Assembly (NCBI RefSeq): GCF_044901685.1
Contig: NZ_JBJDPS010000001.1
Location: 558,001 to 622,000, forward strand
Direction of reading: 5' to 3'
Source: Micromonospora_G sp044901685
GTDB lineage: Bacteria; Actinomycetota; Actinomycetes; Mycobacteriales; Micromonosporaceae
Length of the DNA: 64,000 nt
Shown here: piece by piece, positions 16,399 through 25,778 of the stretch
Layout: every line of letters begins with the position of its first letter
How positions within the stretch are numbered: position 1 is the stretch's first letter
Notes under the pieces: generated by a model
Told to the model about the DNA's origin: nothing
Databases searched by the model: none
Seen by the model: the letters and a program-made list of their open reading frames with translations, nothing else
Position numbers and translations under genes: made by a program

Positions 16399-19300
16399 GT
16401 GTCACCCGTCCCCCAACGCCGCCGCGGACCGCTGGCGTACGCGGTCGCGACCATCCTCTCGGCCTCGCTGCTCGCCGTACCCGGCTCGCCCGCCGTCGCG
16501 GCCCAGACCATCGGTTATCCCACCTTCTCCGGCCCGACGATCCCGGCCCCGCCGGTCGGCTACAGCACCGGCAACACCATGCAGGCCATCTACAACGCCG
16601 AGTCCGGCGGCACGGACTTCTGGATGGACCGGCTGCTCGCCCGTCCCGGCAACGACCCGGCCGGCACCTGGCTGATGACCCGGGGGCGGGGGTTGTTCAT
16701 GACCACCCACACCCCGTCGGTGATCGGCTTCGGTGGCCAGGTCGCCTACTGGGACAACATCAGCAGCCAGGCCGCCTACTCGGTGGCGATCACGCCGGGC
16801 GCCTTCGCCGAGCAGGTCAGCGGCCGGTGGCAGTCGCCCAGCCACTGGAAGGGCGTCTTCACCAGCGGCTCCGTCCGGGTGGAGATGTCGAAGTTCATCA
16901 CCCACAACAACGTCGCGGTGACCAACCTGACGCTGGTGAACAACGGCTCGGCCAGCACCACCCTGCAACTGCGGGCCACCTCGCCGTACGCGACCAGTGG
17001 CAGCGGCAGCGAACTGACCGGCAGTCGGCAGGTGAAGAACAACCTGACCACGATCTACCCCCGGCTGGCCGGCGACGGGTTCACCGTGAGCAGCGGCGGG
17101 CTGAACCGGTCGGTGACCCTGGCCGCCGGGCAGAGCGTCAGCACCAAGGTGGTGATGGGCTTTGTCACCAACGAGATCCCCGAGTCGCTGACCGAGTACA
17201 ACACCTACCGGGGGTACACCCCGGCCACCGCGTTCGCCACCCACGTCCGGGACTACAACCGCTGGTGGGCGGAGAACATCCCGTACATCGACGTGCCGGA
17301 CCCGGCGATCAAGAAGAACATCTACTACCGCTGGTGGCTGATGCGGTACAACTACCTCGACGTCGACATCCCCGGCCAGGACTACCAGTTCCCGGTCTCG
17401 ATCGAGGGGGTGACCGGCTACAACAACGCGATCGCGTTGACCCAGCCGATGCACATCGACGACCTGAAGTACCTGCGCAACCCGATCTACTCGTACGGTC
17501 CGTGGCTGTCGGTCGGGCAGTCCTCGCGCAACGGCCGGTTCATGGACAACCCCGGCGACCCGGAGAACTGGTCCAACAGCTACACCCAGTACATCGCCGA
17601 GGCCGCCTGGCGGTCGTACCAGATCCACGGTGGGCAGCCGGTGATCGCCGGCAACCTGGCCCGCTACGCCGAGGGTGACGTCAAGGGGCAGCTCGCCACC
17701 TACGACACCAACAACAACGGCCTGATCGAGTACAACTGGGGCGCGATGACCGGCAACGACGCCGACGCGGTGTCGTTCCACTGGCGGTCCGGCAACCTCG
17801 ACCGGGCCGAGTCGGCGTACGTCTACAGCGGCGCGATGGCGGCGGTGCAGGCGTACACGCTGCTGGGCAACACGGCGAAGGCGAACGAGATGCAGGCGCT
17901 CGCCGACCGGGTCCGCAACGGCGTGGTCAACGTGCTGTGGAACCCGAACCGGCAGCTACTGGAGCACAAGCACGTCTCCACCAACACGCACGTCCCGTGG
18001 AAGGAGATCAACAACTACTATCCGTACTCGGTGGGGCTGATGCCGAACACCGCGCAGTACCGCGAGGCGCTGCGGCTCTACGACGACCCGGCCGAGTACC
18101 CGATCTTCCCGTTCTTCACCGCGAACCAGCGGGACAAGGCCGCCGCCGCGGCGGCCGGTCAGCCGGGCAGCAACAACTTCTCCACCATCAACTCCACCGT
18201 GCAGTTCCGGCTCTACTCCTCGGTGCTGCGCAACTACCCGAACCAGTGGATGTCGGCGGAGGACTACAAGAAGCTGCTCTACTGGAACGCCTGGGCCCAG
18301 TACGTCGGCGGCAACACCCAGTGGCCGGACGCGAACGAGTTCTGGGCGGACTGGAACGCCGGCAGCCGTACCATCACCTACCGGTCCTGGATCCACCACA
18401 ACATCCTCGGCAGCAGCAACTGGACCGTGATCGAGGACGTCGCCGGCCTGCGGCCACGTACCGACGCCCAGGTCGAACTCTCCCCGATCAACATCAACTG
18501 GTCGCACTTCGCGGTCAACAACCTGCGCTACCGCAACGCCGACCTCAGCGTCGTCTGGGACGACCCGGCCGACGGGGTGACCCGCTACAGCGGTGTGCCG
18601 CAGGGTTACTCGGTCTACCTCAACGGCACCCGGGCCTTCACCGTCGACCGGCTGACCCGGGTGGTCTACAACCCGGCGACCGGTGCGGTCAGTCTGCCGA
18701 GCGGCGGCGTGGTGAACTACAGCACCAGCGTCGCCGGGATGCAGGCGCCGCAGCAGGTGAACCAGAACAGCGCCCGGATGGTGGACATGTTCGCCAAGGC
18801 CGGCGCCGACCTCACCGCCACCATCCCCAACCTGGCCCAGGGTGCGACCGGGACCGCCTCGTACACCGCCTCCGGCACCTCCACCGGGGCGGCGCTGGAC
18901 GGCTTCCCGATCAACGAACCGCTCTGGGGCAGCTACGGCTCGCCCAACACCACCGACTGGTACGAGATCAACTTCGGTCAGTCCCGGGCGGTGGACGAGG
19001 CCCGGATCCACTTCCGCAACGACCGGGCCACCAACCGGTACCGGGCACCGGCGTCGTACAACGTGCAGTACTGGAACGGCAGCACCTGGGTCAACGCCGC
19101 CGGGCAGGTCAAGACGCCCGGCGTGGCCCAGGCCAACTACAACCGGGTCCGGTTCACCCCGGTCTCCACCCAGCGGCTGCGGGTGCAGTTCACCCACGCC
19201 TCCGGGTTCAAGACCGGCCTGACCGAGATCAAGGTCTACAACCGGGGCGGAACCAGTCCCGAGCCCGAGCCCGAGCCCGAGCCCGAACCGGGCACCAACC

Positions 19301-19716
19301 TGGCCGGTACGGCGACGCCGACCGGCTCGTACACCTCGTCCTGGGAGAGTGTCGCGGCGATCAACGACGGCGTCGACCCCTCGTCGTCGAACGACACGGT
19401 CAATCCCCGGTGGGGGACCTGGCCGAACACCGGCGAACAGTGGGCGCTGTTGACCTGGCCGTCGAACCAGACGTTGACGTCGGCCCAGGTCTACTTCTTC
19501 GACGACAACGGCGGGGTACGAGCGCCCGCCTCCTGGCGGTTGCAGTACTGGAACGGCAGCGCGTACGTCGACGTGCCCGGTGCCAGCGGATACCCGACCG
19601 CGATCAACCAGTACAACCAGGTGACCTTCCCCAGCCTCAGCACCAGCCGGCTGCGGGTGGTGCTCCAGAGCGGGGCGGGATCGGTCGGCCTGCTGGAGGT
19701 GAAGGCATTCGGCTGA
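16399..19716 (+). CDS. Large secreted (alpha/alpha)6 glycoside hydrolase-like protein with two carbohydrate-binding modules
   Basis: The 1105-residue protein has a Sec signal ending near AVAA. A beta-rich N-terminal domain (to about 280) is followed by a helical toroid (about 285-680) like the clan-G/MGH1-type hydrolases, with motifs NYLDVDIPGQDY, WHHNILG-like WIHHNILG and EWAD-like EFWADWN. The C-terminal half holds a discoidin-like module (about 810-950), a Glu-Pro repeat linker at 19258-19290 and a second module (about 965-1105) similar to the one on the GH43 enzyme upstream. The CAZy family cannot be assigned by eye. The GTG at 16399 has GGAGGTG six bases upstream. It closes the arabinoside operon and is followed by a strong terminator. 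Its shared C-terminal module suggests the same polysaccharide target. Confidence 0.75.
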   Translation: MSPVPQRRRGPLAYAVATILSASLLAVPGSPAVAAQTIGYPTFSGPTIPAPPVGYSTGNTMQAIYNAESGGTDFWMDRLLARPGNDPAGTWLMTRGRGLFMTTHTPSVIGFGGQVAYWDNISSQAAYSVAITPGAFAEQVSGRWQSPSHWKGVFTSGSVRVEMSKFITHNNVAVTNLTLVNNGSASTTLQLRATSPYATSGSGSELTGSRQVKNNLTTIYPRLAGDGFTVSSGGLNRSVTLAAGQSVSTKVVMGFVTNEIPESLTEYNTYRGYTPATAFATHVRDYNRWWAENIPYIDVPDPAIKKNIYYRWWLMRYNYLDVDIPGQDYQFPVSIEGVTGYNNAIALTQPMHIDDLKYLRNPIYSYGPWLSVGQSSRNGRFMDNPGDPENWSNSYTQYIAEAAWRSYQIHGGQPVIAGNLARYAEGDVKGQLATYDTNNNGLIEYNWGAMTGNDADAVSFHWRSGNLDRAESAYVYSGAMAAVQAYTLLGNTAKANEMQALADRVRNGVVNVLWNPNRQLLEHKHVSTNTHVPWKEINNYYPYSVGLMPNTAQYREALRLYDDPAEYPIFPFFTANQRDKAAAAAAGQPGSNNFSTINSTVQFRLYSSVLRNYPNQWMSAEDYKKLLYWNAWAQYVGGNTQWPDANEFWADWNAGSRTITYRSWIHHNILGSSNWTVIEDVAGLRPRTDAQVELSPININWSHFAVNNLRYRNADLSVVWDDPADGVTRYSGVPQGYSVYLNGTRAFTVDRLTRVVYNPATGAVSLPSGGVVNYSTSVAGMQAPQQVNQNSARMVDMFAKAGADLTATIPNLAQGATGTASYTASGTSTGAALDGFPINEPLWGSYGSPNTTDWYEINFGQSRAVDEARIHFRNDRATNRYRAPASYNVQYWNGSTWVNAAGQVKTPGVAQANYNRVRFTPVSTQRLRVQFTHASGFKTGLTEIKVYNRGGTSPEPEPEPEPEPGTNLAGTATPTGSYTSSWESVAAINDGVDPSSSNDTVNPRWGTWPNTGEQWALLTWPSNQTLTSAQVYFFDDNGGVRAPASWRLQYWNGSAYVDVPGASGYPTAINQYNQVTFPSLSTSRLRVVLQSGAGSVGLLEVKAFG
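19258..19290. repeat. Glu-Pro repeat linker
   Basis: Five to six tandem CCCGAG hexamers encode a (Glu-Pro)n hinge between two carbohydrate-binding modules of the large hydrolase. Such rigid linkers space secreted modules apart. Confidence 0.8.
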
Positions 19717-19760
19717 TCGGCGTACCCCGGAAGTGACCTGCCCGTTCCCCGGGCGGTGAG

Positions 19761-19795
19761 ATGCCCGCCACCGAGTCCCCACCGGTGGCGGGCAT
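19761..19795. terminator. Terminator of the arabinoside operon
   Basis: ATGCCCGCCACCG and its complement form a 13-bp stem with a nine-base loop followed by TTTCC, 45 bases after the last hydrolase gene. This is one of the clearest factor-independent terminators in the window. Confidence 0.8.
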
Positions 19796-19857
19796 TTCCG
19801 CATTCAGGGACCACCGGCGGGGCGAAATGCGAAACTTGTCGGCAAGTGGAGGTGTGC

Positions 19858-20139
19858 ATGGTCAGCAAGCGACAGGTCCTGCGCCTGGTCGACCTCGGTC
19901 ACGGCTACCCCGAGATCGGCCGGATTCTGGACATCCCGGCGGGTCAGGCGTACCTCGTCGCGACCGGCATCGCGGCCGACGGAGGCGACACCGTCACCCG
20001 TCGGCAGCGGGAGCGGCCGGGCATGCTGTCCTCCCACTCGCAGCGGCTGGTGAACCCGCGCGAGGTGAATCCGCCCTACTCGGAGCGGGTGCACGACTGG
20101 ATCCGTACCAGAGCGCGGCGCGACCACCCGGCGCGGTAG
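19858..20139 (+). CDS. Small HTH-like protein preceding formate dehydrogenase
   Basis: The 93-residue product has a helix-turn-helix-like N-terminus (RLVDLGHGYPEIGRILDIPAGQAYLVATGI, about residues 8-37) followed by a basic, disordered tail ending in RTRARRDHPAR. The gene lies 49 bases ahead of the formate dehydrogenase alpha subunit on the same strand. It could be a regulator or an accessory factor of that enzyme. AGTGGAGG sits just before the ATG; a GTG two codons earlier is also possible. I do not know a named family. Confidence 0.65.
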   Translation: MVSKRQVLRLVDLGHGYPEIGRILDIPAGQAYLVATGIAADGGDTVTRRQRERPGMLSSHSQRLVNPREVNPPYSERVHDWIRTRARRDHPAR

Positions 20140-20188
20140 CACCCGCACGGACTGACCGCGCGAGCGCGGGGGAGGAGGGCAGGCAACG

Positions 20189-23100
20189 ATGCGACAACCG
20201 ATCTCCATCGACTCCTGGCCGGTCTGGCGCCAGTTGACCGGGCCCGACGTCCTCGGCCGGGCGGCGGCGGCCAAGTCGTCCCGGAGCGCGTCCCTGCACG
20301 CGCGCACCGCGACCGCCGATCGCGTGGTCAAGTCGATCTGCCCGTACTGCGCCGTCGGCTGCGGCCAGAACGTGTACGTCTCCGACGAGCGGGTGGTGCA
20401 GATCGAGGGTGACCCGGACTCCCCGGTCAGCCGGGGCCGGCTCTGCCCCAAAGGGGCCGCGTCCCTCCAGTTGACCACCGAGTCCGGGCGGCTGGACAAG
20501 GTCCTCTACCGCCCGCCGTACGCCCGCGAATGGCGTGAGCTCGACCTGGACACCGCGATGGAGATGATCGCCGACCGGGTGATCAGGACCCGGCGCGACA
20601 CCTGGCAGTGGGAGTACGACGGGCTCCGGGTCAACCGCACCATGGGCATCGCCAGCCTGGGCGGGGCGACCCTGGACAACGAGGAGAACTACCTGATCAA
20701 GAAGCTCTTCACCGGGCTCGGCGTGGTGCAGATCGAGAACCAGGCCCGGGTCTGCCACAGCTCGACCGTCATCGGGCTGGGCACCTCGTTCGGCCGGGGC
20801 GGCGCGACCACCTTCATGCAGGACCTCCAACACTCCGACTGCATCGTCATCGAGGGGTCGAACTTCGCCGAGGCGCACCCGGTCGGGTTCCAGTGGGTGA
20901 TGGAGGCCAAGGCACGCGGTGCCACCGTGATCCACGTCGACCCCCGCTTCACCCGGACCAGCGCGCTGGCCGACCTGCACGTGCCGATCCGGGCCGGAGC
21001 CGACATCGCCTTCCTCGGCGGCATCATCAACCACGTCCTGACCGAGGAGAAGGACTTCCGGGAGTACGTGCTGGCGTACACCAACGCCTCCACGATCGTG
21101 TCCGAGGAGTTCCGTGACACCGAGGACCTGGACGGGCTCTTCTCCGGCTTCGACGCCACCGTGCACCAGTACGGCGAGGAGAGCTGGCAGTACGAGGGCA
21201 CCCAGAGCGCCACCTCCTCCGGTGACCGCAACCAGTCGTACGAGCGGCGACTCGCCGCCCGGCGCCACAGCCAGGACTCCGGACGGGGCGAGAAGTTCGG
21301 CTCCGGCACCGCCGCGCTCGACGGCGACCCACGTCTGGATCCCACCCTGCGCGACCCGCGCTGCGTCTACCAGATCCTCAAGCGGCACTTCTCCCGCTAC
21401 ACCGCGGAGATGGTCGAGCGGATCTGCGGCATCCCGCAGGACGTCTTCGCCCAGGTCTGCCGGCACCTGGTCGAGGCGAGCGGACCGGAACGCACCAGCG
21501 CGTTCGTGTACGCGGTCGGCTGGACCCAGCACACCGACGGGTCGCAGTTCATCCGGGCGGCGAGCATCCTGCAACTCCTGCTGGGCAACATCGGCCGCCC
21601 CGGGGGCGGGATCCAGGCCCTGCGCGGCCACGCCAGCATCCAGGGCTCGACCGACATCCCGACCCTGTTCAACCTGCTCCCCGGCTACATCCCGATGCCG
21701 CACGCGCACCGGCAGGGCAACTTCGAGGACTTCATCGACGGCGACGCCGCCCGCAAGGGCTTCTGGTCCAACCTGCGCGCCTACACGGTGAGCATGCTGA
21801 AGGCGTGGTGGGGTGCGGCGGCCCAGCCGGAGAACGACTTCTGCTTCGACCACCTGCCCCGCATCACCGGCAGCCACTCCGCGTACGACACCACGTTCGA
21901 GCAGCTCAAGGGGACCTGCAAGGGCTACTTCCTGCTCGGCGAGAACCCGGCGGTCGGCTCGGCGAACACCCGGATGCAGCGGCTCGCCATGGCGAACCTG
22001 GACTGGCTCGTGGTCCGGGACTTCAGCCTGATCGAGAGCGCCACCTGGTGGAAGGACGGCCCGGAGATCGAGTCCGGCGAACTGGTCACCGAGCAGATCG
22101 GCACCGAGGTCTTCTTCCTGCCGGCCGCCACCCACACCGAGAAGTCCGGCAGTTTCACCAACACCAACCGGATGCTGCAATGGCACCACCAGGCCGTGGA
22201 GCCCCACGGCGACCAGCGCAGCGACCTCTGGTTCACCTACCACCTCGGCCGCATCGTCCGGGAGAAGCTCGCCGGGTCGGACGACCCGATGGACCGGCCC
22301 ATCCTCGACCTGACCTGGGACTACCCCACCGAGGGGGCGACCCGGGAACCGATGGCCGAGGCGGTGCTGGCGGAGATCAACGGCTGGGACGCCGAGGGTC
22401 GGCCGCTGTCGGCCTACACCGAGCTGCGCGACGACGGCTCGACCACCTGCGGCGTCTGGATTTACTGCGGGGTCTACGCCGACGGGATCAACCAGTCGGC
22501 GCGCCGTAAGCCCGGCGAGGAGATGAACTGGGTCGGCTCGGAGTGGGCCTGGTCCTGGCCGGCGAACCGCCGCCTGCTCTACAACCGGGCCTCCGCCCGC
22601 CCGGACGGGCAGCCCTGGAGCGAGCGCAAGCGCCTGGTCTGGTGGGACGAGCAGGCCGGTCACTGGACCGGCTACGACGTACCCGACTTCGAGCTGACCA
22701 AGCGGCCGGACTACCAACCGCCCGAGGGCGCCGAAGGGGTGGCGGCGCTGCGCGGCACCGACGCCTTCATCATGCAGGCCGACGGGCTCGGCTGGCTCTA
22801 CGTGCCCAGCGGGGTGCTCGACGGCCCGCTGCCCACCCACTACGAGCCGCAGGACTCACCGGTGCGCAACCTCCTCTACGGCCAGCAGCGCAACCCGGCC
22901 CGGCTGCTGCGTCCGCACCCCGAGAACCGCTACCAGCCGAGCGGTTCCGAGCCCGGCTCGGAGATCTTCCCGTACGTGGTGACCACCTACCGGCTGACCG
23001 AACACTTCACCGCCGGCGCGATGAGCCGGAACACCCCGTACCTGGCGGAGTTGCAGCCGGAGTTCTTCTGCGAGATCTCGCCCGAGCTGGCCACCGAGCG

Positions 23101-23443
23101 CGGTCTCGAGCACACCGGTTGGGCCACCATCGTCACCGCCCGCAACGTCATCGAGGCCCGGGTGCTGGTGACCGCCCGGATGGCGCCGCTGCGGGTCGAC
23201 GGCCGGGTGATCCACCAGATCGGGCTGCCGTTCCACTGGGGACCGAACGGCTACAGCGCGGGCGACGCCGCCAACGAACTCTCCTCGATCTCGCTCGACC
23301 CGAACTCGCACATCCAGGAGGTCAAGGCGTTCAGCGCGGACATCCGGCCGGGGCGGCGGCCCCGGGGGCCGTCCCGACCGGCGATGGTCCGCGACTACCA
23401 GCGCCGGGCCGGAATCACCGAACGCACCGGAACGGAAGCGTGA
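20189..23443 (+). CDS. Formate dehydrogenase, molybdopterin-containing alpha subunit, cysteine type
   Basis: The 1084-residue molybdo/tungstopterin oxidoreductase has an N-terminal 4Fe-4S site (Cys51, Cys54, Cys58, Cys86). The active-site segment QARVCHSSTV contains Cys189 encoded by TGC, where many homologues have selenocysteine, next to the conserved His190. The long molybdopterin-binding domains and the C-terminal MopB-binding domain (from about 940, including GWATIVTARNVIEARV) are complete. It oxidises formate to CO2 and passes electrons to the FeS subunit encoded three bases downstream. No twin-arginine leader is obvious, so the catalytic side may face the cytoplasm. GGGGGAGGAGG lies about ten bases before the ATG. 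Confidence 0.93.
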   Translation: MRQPISIDSWPVWRQLTGPDVLGRAAAAKSSRSASLHARTATADRVVKSICPYCAVGCGQNVYVSDERVVQIEGDPDSPVSRGRLCPKGAASLQLTTESGRLDKVLYRPPYAREWRELDLDTAMEMIADRVIRTRRDTWQWEYDGLRVNRTMGIASLGGATLDNEENYLIKKLFTGLGVVQIENQARVCHSSTVIGLGTSFGRGGATTFMQDLQHSDCIVIEGSNFAEAHPVGFQWVMEAKARGATVIHVDPRFTRTSALADLHVPIRAGADIAFLGGIINHVLTEEKDFREYVLAYTNASTIVSEEFRDTEDLDGLFSGFDATVHQYGEESWQYEGTQSATSSGDRNQSYERRLAARRHSQDSGRGEKFGSGTAALDGDPRLDPTLRDPRCVYQILKRHFSRYTAEMVERICGIPQDVFAQVCRHLVEASGPERTSAFVYAVGWTQHTDGSQFIRAASILQLLLGNIGRPGGGIQALRGHASIQGSTDIPTLFNLLPGYIPMPHAHRQGNFEDFIDGDAARKGFWSNLRAYTVSMLKAWWGAAAQPENDFCFDHLPRITGSHSAYDTTFEQLKGTCKGYFLLGENPAVGSANTRMQRLAMANLDWLVVRDFSLIESATWWKDGPEIESGELVTEQIGTEVFFLPAATHTEKSGSFTNTNRMLQWHHQAVEPHGDQRSDLWFTYHLGRIVREKLAGSDDPMDRPILDLTWDYPTEGATREPMAEAVLAEINGWDAEGRPLSAYTELRDDGSTTCGVWIYCGVYADGINQSARRKPGEEMNWVGSEWAWSWPANRRLLYNRASARPDGQPWSERKRLVWWDEQAGHWTGYDVPDFELTKRPDYQPPEGAEGVAALRGTDAFIMQADGLGWLYVPSGVLDGPLPTHYEPQDSPVRNLLYGQQRNPARLLRPHPENRYQPSGSEPGSEIFPYVVTTYRLTEHFTAGAMSRNTPYLAELQPEFFCEISPELATERGLEHTGWATIVTARNVIEARVLVTARMAPLRVDGRVIHQIGLPFHWGPNGYSAGDAANELSSISLDPNSHIQEVKAFSADIRPGRRPRGPSRPAMVRDYQRRAGITERTGTEA

Positions 23444-23446
23444 GCG

Positions 23447-24439
23447 ATGATGTTCGACCTACGTGAGGCGGCCAGCGCCGGTACGGACCCGGCGACCGTC
23501 GGCGGGTACGGCGAACACCCCGAGCGGGTCGGCTTCTTCACCGACACCAGCGTCTGCATCGGCTGCAAGGCGTGCGAGGTGGCGTGCAAGGAGTGGAACG
23601 CCGTACCGGAGGACGGGCTGCTGTTCACCGGCATGTCGTACGACAACACCGTGGGTCTCGACGCCGACTCGTGGCGGCACGTCGCCTTCATCGAGCAGCC
23701 CCGCCAACTCGGCCGGCAGGAGACCTACCTGTCCCCGACCGAACTGCCGGACGAGCTCAAGCGGACGGCGGCCGGGCGCACACCGGTCTCGCTCGGTCTG
23801 CCGGCGTCGGCCCCGCCCGACGGCGCCGTCGGCAGCGTACGGGAGATGGACTTCCGCTGGCTGATGTCCTCGGACGTGTGCAAACACTGCACCCACGCCG
23901 CCTGCCTGGACGTCTGCCCGACCGGCGCCCTGTTCCGCACCGAGTTCGGTACCGTCGTGGTGCAGCAGGACGTCTGCAACGGCTGCGGCTACTGCGTGCC
24001 CGCGTGCCCGTACGGGGTGATCGACAAGCGCCCCTCGGACGGCCGGGTCTTCAAGTGCACCCTCTGCTACGACCGGCTCTCGGTCGGCCAGGAGCCGGCC
24101 TGTGCCAAGAGCTGCCCCACCGACTCGATCCAGTTCGGTGAGCTGGGGGAGTTGCGGGAGCGGGCGGCCAAACGGGTGCTGGCGCTCCAGTCGTCGGGGG
24201 TCACCAGCGCCCGGCTCTACGGCGCCGACCCCGACGACGGGGTCGGCGGCGCCGGCGCCTTCTTCCTGCTGCTCGACGAACCAGAGGTCTACGGCCTGCC
24301 GCCGGACCCGGTGGTCACCACCCGGGACCTGCCCGCCATGTGGCGAGCGGTCGGGGTGGCGGCGGCGAGCCTCCTGGTCGGATTGATCGCGGTGGCCGTG
24401 CCGATCGGTGGCCGCCGTCGGACGGGGGTACGACGATGA
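23447..24439 (+). CDS. Formate dehydrogenase iron-sulfur (beta) subunit
   Basis: The 330-residue ferredoxin-type subunit carries four Cys clusters. The first is Cys37, 40, 43 and 47; the others lie in SDVCKHCTHAACLDVC, in NGCGYCVPACPYG and in KCTLCYDRL with CAKSCP, consistent with four 4Fe-4S centres. A single C-terminal hydrophobic helix (AAASLLVGLIAVAVPIG) anchors it to the membrane, as in respiratory formate dehydrogenases. The start follows the alpha-subunit stop by three bases and its stop overlaps the next gene by ATGA, so the complex is translationally coupled. Electrons from formate pass through it to the membrane subunit. Confidence 0.93.
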   Translation: MMFDLREAASAGTDPATVGGYGEHPERVGFFTDTSVCIGCKACEVACKEWNAVPEDGLLFTGMSYDNTVGLDADSWRHVAFIEQPRQLGRQETYLSPTELPDELKRTAAGRTPVSLGLPASAPPDGAVGSVREMDFRWLMSSDVCKHCTHAACLDVCPTGALFRTEFGTVVVQQDVCNGCGYCVPACPYGVIDKRPSDGRVFKCTLCYDRLSVGQEPACAKSCPTDSIQFGELGELRERAAKRVLALQSSGVTSARLYGADPDDGVGGAGAFFLLLDEPEVYGLPPDPVVTTRDLPAMWRAVGVAAASLLVGLIAVAVPIGGRRRTGVRR

Positions 24440-25491
24440 ACCGTACGGGGACGCCGGTGGTCGGCGCCACCATGACCGACGTACGCCTCGACGACGCGCC
24501 GGACCTGCCGGCCGAGCGGGACGCGCTGATCGGTTCGGCGGGGCGCAAACGCCGACGGCAGCGCGGCGAGCGGCTGATGGTGCCGAGGGCCGACTTCCGC
24601 TCGTACTACGGCCGGCCGGTGCTCAAGCCGCCGACCTGGGAGACCTGGGACATCGCCGGCTACCTCTTCCTCGGCGGGCTGGCCGGCGCCTCCTCCACCC
24701 TCGCCGCGGCGGCCGAGTTCACCGGGCGGCCACGGCTGGCCCGCGCGCTCAAGGCGGGAGCCGCCACCGCCATCGCCGGATCGCTCTACAACCTCGTACA
24801 CGACCTGGGACGCCCGGAACGGTTCCTCAACATGCTCCGGATGGTCAAGGTGACCTCACCGATGAGCATCGGTTCCTGGCTGCTCGCCGGTTACGCCCCG
24901 ATGGCGTTCGTGGCCGCCGGTGCCATGGTCACCGGTCGCTTCACCGCCGTCGGGCGCCTCGCCACGGTCGGCGCCGGGCTGCTCGGGCCGGGCATCGCGA
25001 CGTACACCGGGGCACTGATCTCGAACACGGCGGTGCCCGCCTGGCACGAGGGTCACCGCGAGATGCCGCTGCTCTTCGCCGGGTCGGCCGCCGCGGCCGC
25101 CGGCGGCCTCGGCCTGCTCGTCACCCCACCCGCCGAGACCGGCCCGGCGCGTCGGGCCGCACTGCTCGGCGCGGTCACCGAACTGGCCATGACCCGGCGG
25201 CTGGAACAGCGGCTCGGCCCGCTGGCCGAGCCGATGCAGCAGGACGCCGGTGGGGCGCTGATCCGGGCCGGCAAGGCGTTCACCGGCTCCGCCGCGTTGA
25301 CCCTGGCGTTGGCCGGACGCAACCCGAAGGCGTCGGTGGCGGCGGGCGCCGCGCTGCTCGCCGGCTCCCTCTGCACCAGGTTCGGCATCTTCCTGGCCGG
25401 TGTCGCCTCGGCCCGGGACCCGAAGTACACCGTGGCGCCGCAGCGGGAGCGGTTGGCGGCGCGGGCCGAGGTCGGGCAGGCCCAGCAGTGA
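24436..25491 (+). CDS. NrfD/PsrC-like membrane subunit of formate dehydrogenase
   Basis: The 351-residue polytopic membrane protein has about eight helices. The second membrane segment carries the conserved SLYNLVHDLGRPERFLNMLRM typical of NrfD/PsrC quinone-reactive subunits, and TGALISNTAVPAWHEGHREMPLLF is another family hallmark. It replaces the heme-b gamma subunit of classical FDH-N and should hand electrons to menaquinone. The ATG overlaps the preceding stop; a second ATG at 24472 is an alternative. Its own stop overlaps the GTG of a small downstream gene. Confidence 0.88.
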   Translation: MNRTGTPVVGATMTDVRLDDAPDLPAERDALIGSAGRKRRRQRGERLMVPRADFRSYYGRPVLKPPTWETWDIAGYLFLGGLAGASSTLAAAAEFTGRPRLARALKAGAATAIAGSLYNLVHDLGRPERFLNMLRMVKVTSPMSIGSWLLAGYAPMAFVAAGAMVTGRFTAVGRLATVGAGLLGPGIATYTGALISNTAVPAWHEGHREMPLLFAGSAAAAAGGLGLLVTPPAETGPARRAALLGAVTELAMTRRLEQRLGPLAEPMQQDAGGALIRAGKAFTGSAALTLALAGRNPKASVAAGAALLAGSLCTRFGIFLAGVASARDPKYTVAPQRERLAARAEVGQAQQ

Positions 25492-25646
25492 ACGGCCTGC
25501 GAAAATACCTGCCACTGGCCGGCATGGTGGCCGCCACCTGCGTCGCCGCGCTGCTCGCCGCCCGTCGCCACCCGGCCGGGTCGGTCGCCTCCGGGCTCGC
25601 CACCCCGGCCCGACGGTTCGCCCAGAGGTGGAGCGACCGCGGGTAG
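25488..25646 (+). CDS. 52-residue membrane peptide coupled to the formate dehydrogenase operon
   Basis: A GTG start overlaps the NrfD-like stop codon (GTGA) and opens a 52-codon frame. The peptide has one hydrophobic helix (LPLAGMVAATCVAALLAA) flanked by basic residues. Overlap coupling and conserved direction argue that it is a real last gene of the operon, perhaps an assembly or stabilising peptide. No homologue is recalled. Confidence 0.5.
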   Translation: MNGLRKYLPLAGMVAATCVAALLAARRHPAGSVASGLATPARRFAQRWSDRG

Positions 25647-25778
25647 CACGAGGCGGTGGTCACCCGCCTTTGCGTGATCCGGCAACTCCCGCGCCGACGG
25701 TGGCGGCCGGTCCCGTCCGGCCCGACACTGGTAACCGCCGTGTGGCGCTGGCCAGCGTGGGCGGTCGGTGGAGGCGGG

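Noticed and set aside
20753..20755. Possible selenocysteine site in formate dehydrogenase
   Set aside because: The codon at the active-site position is TGC, encoding cysteine, and the reading frame needs no recoding.
19994..22840. 948-residue open frame opposite the formate dehydrogenase alpha gene
   Set aside because: It has no motif or ribosome binding site, and the other strand encodes a complete molybdoenzyme with all cofactor residues.
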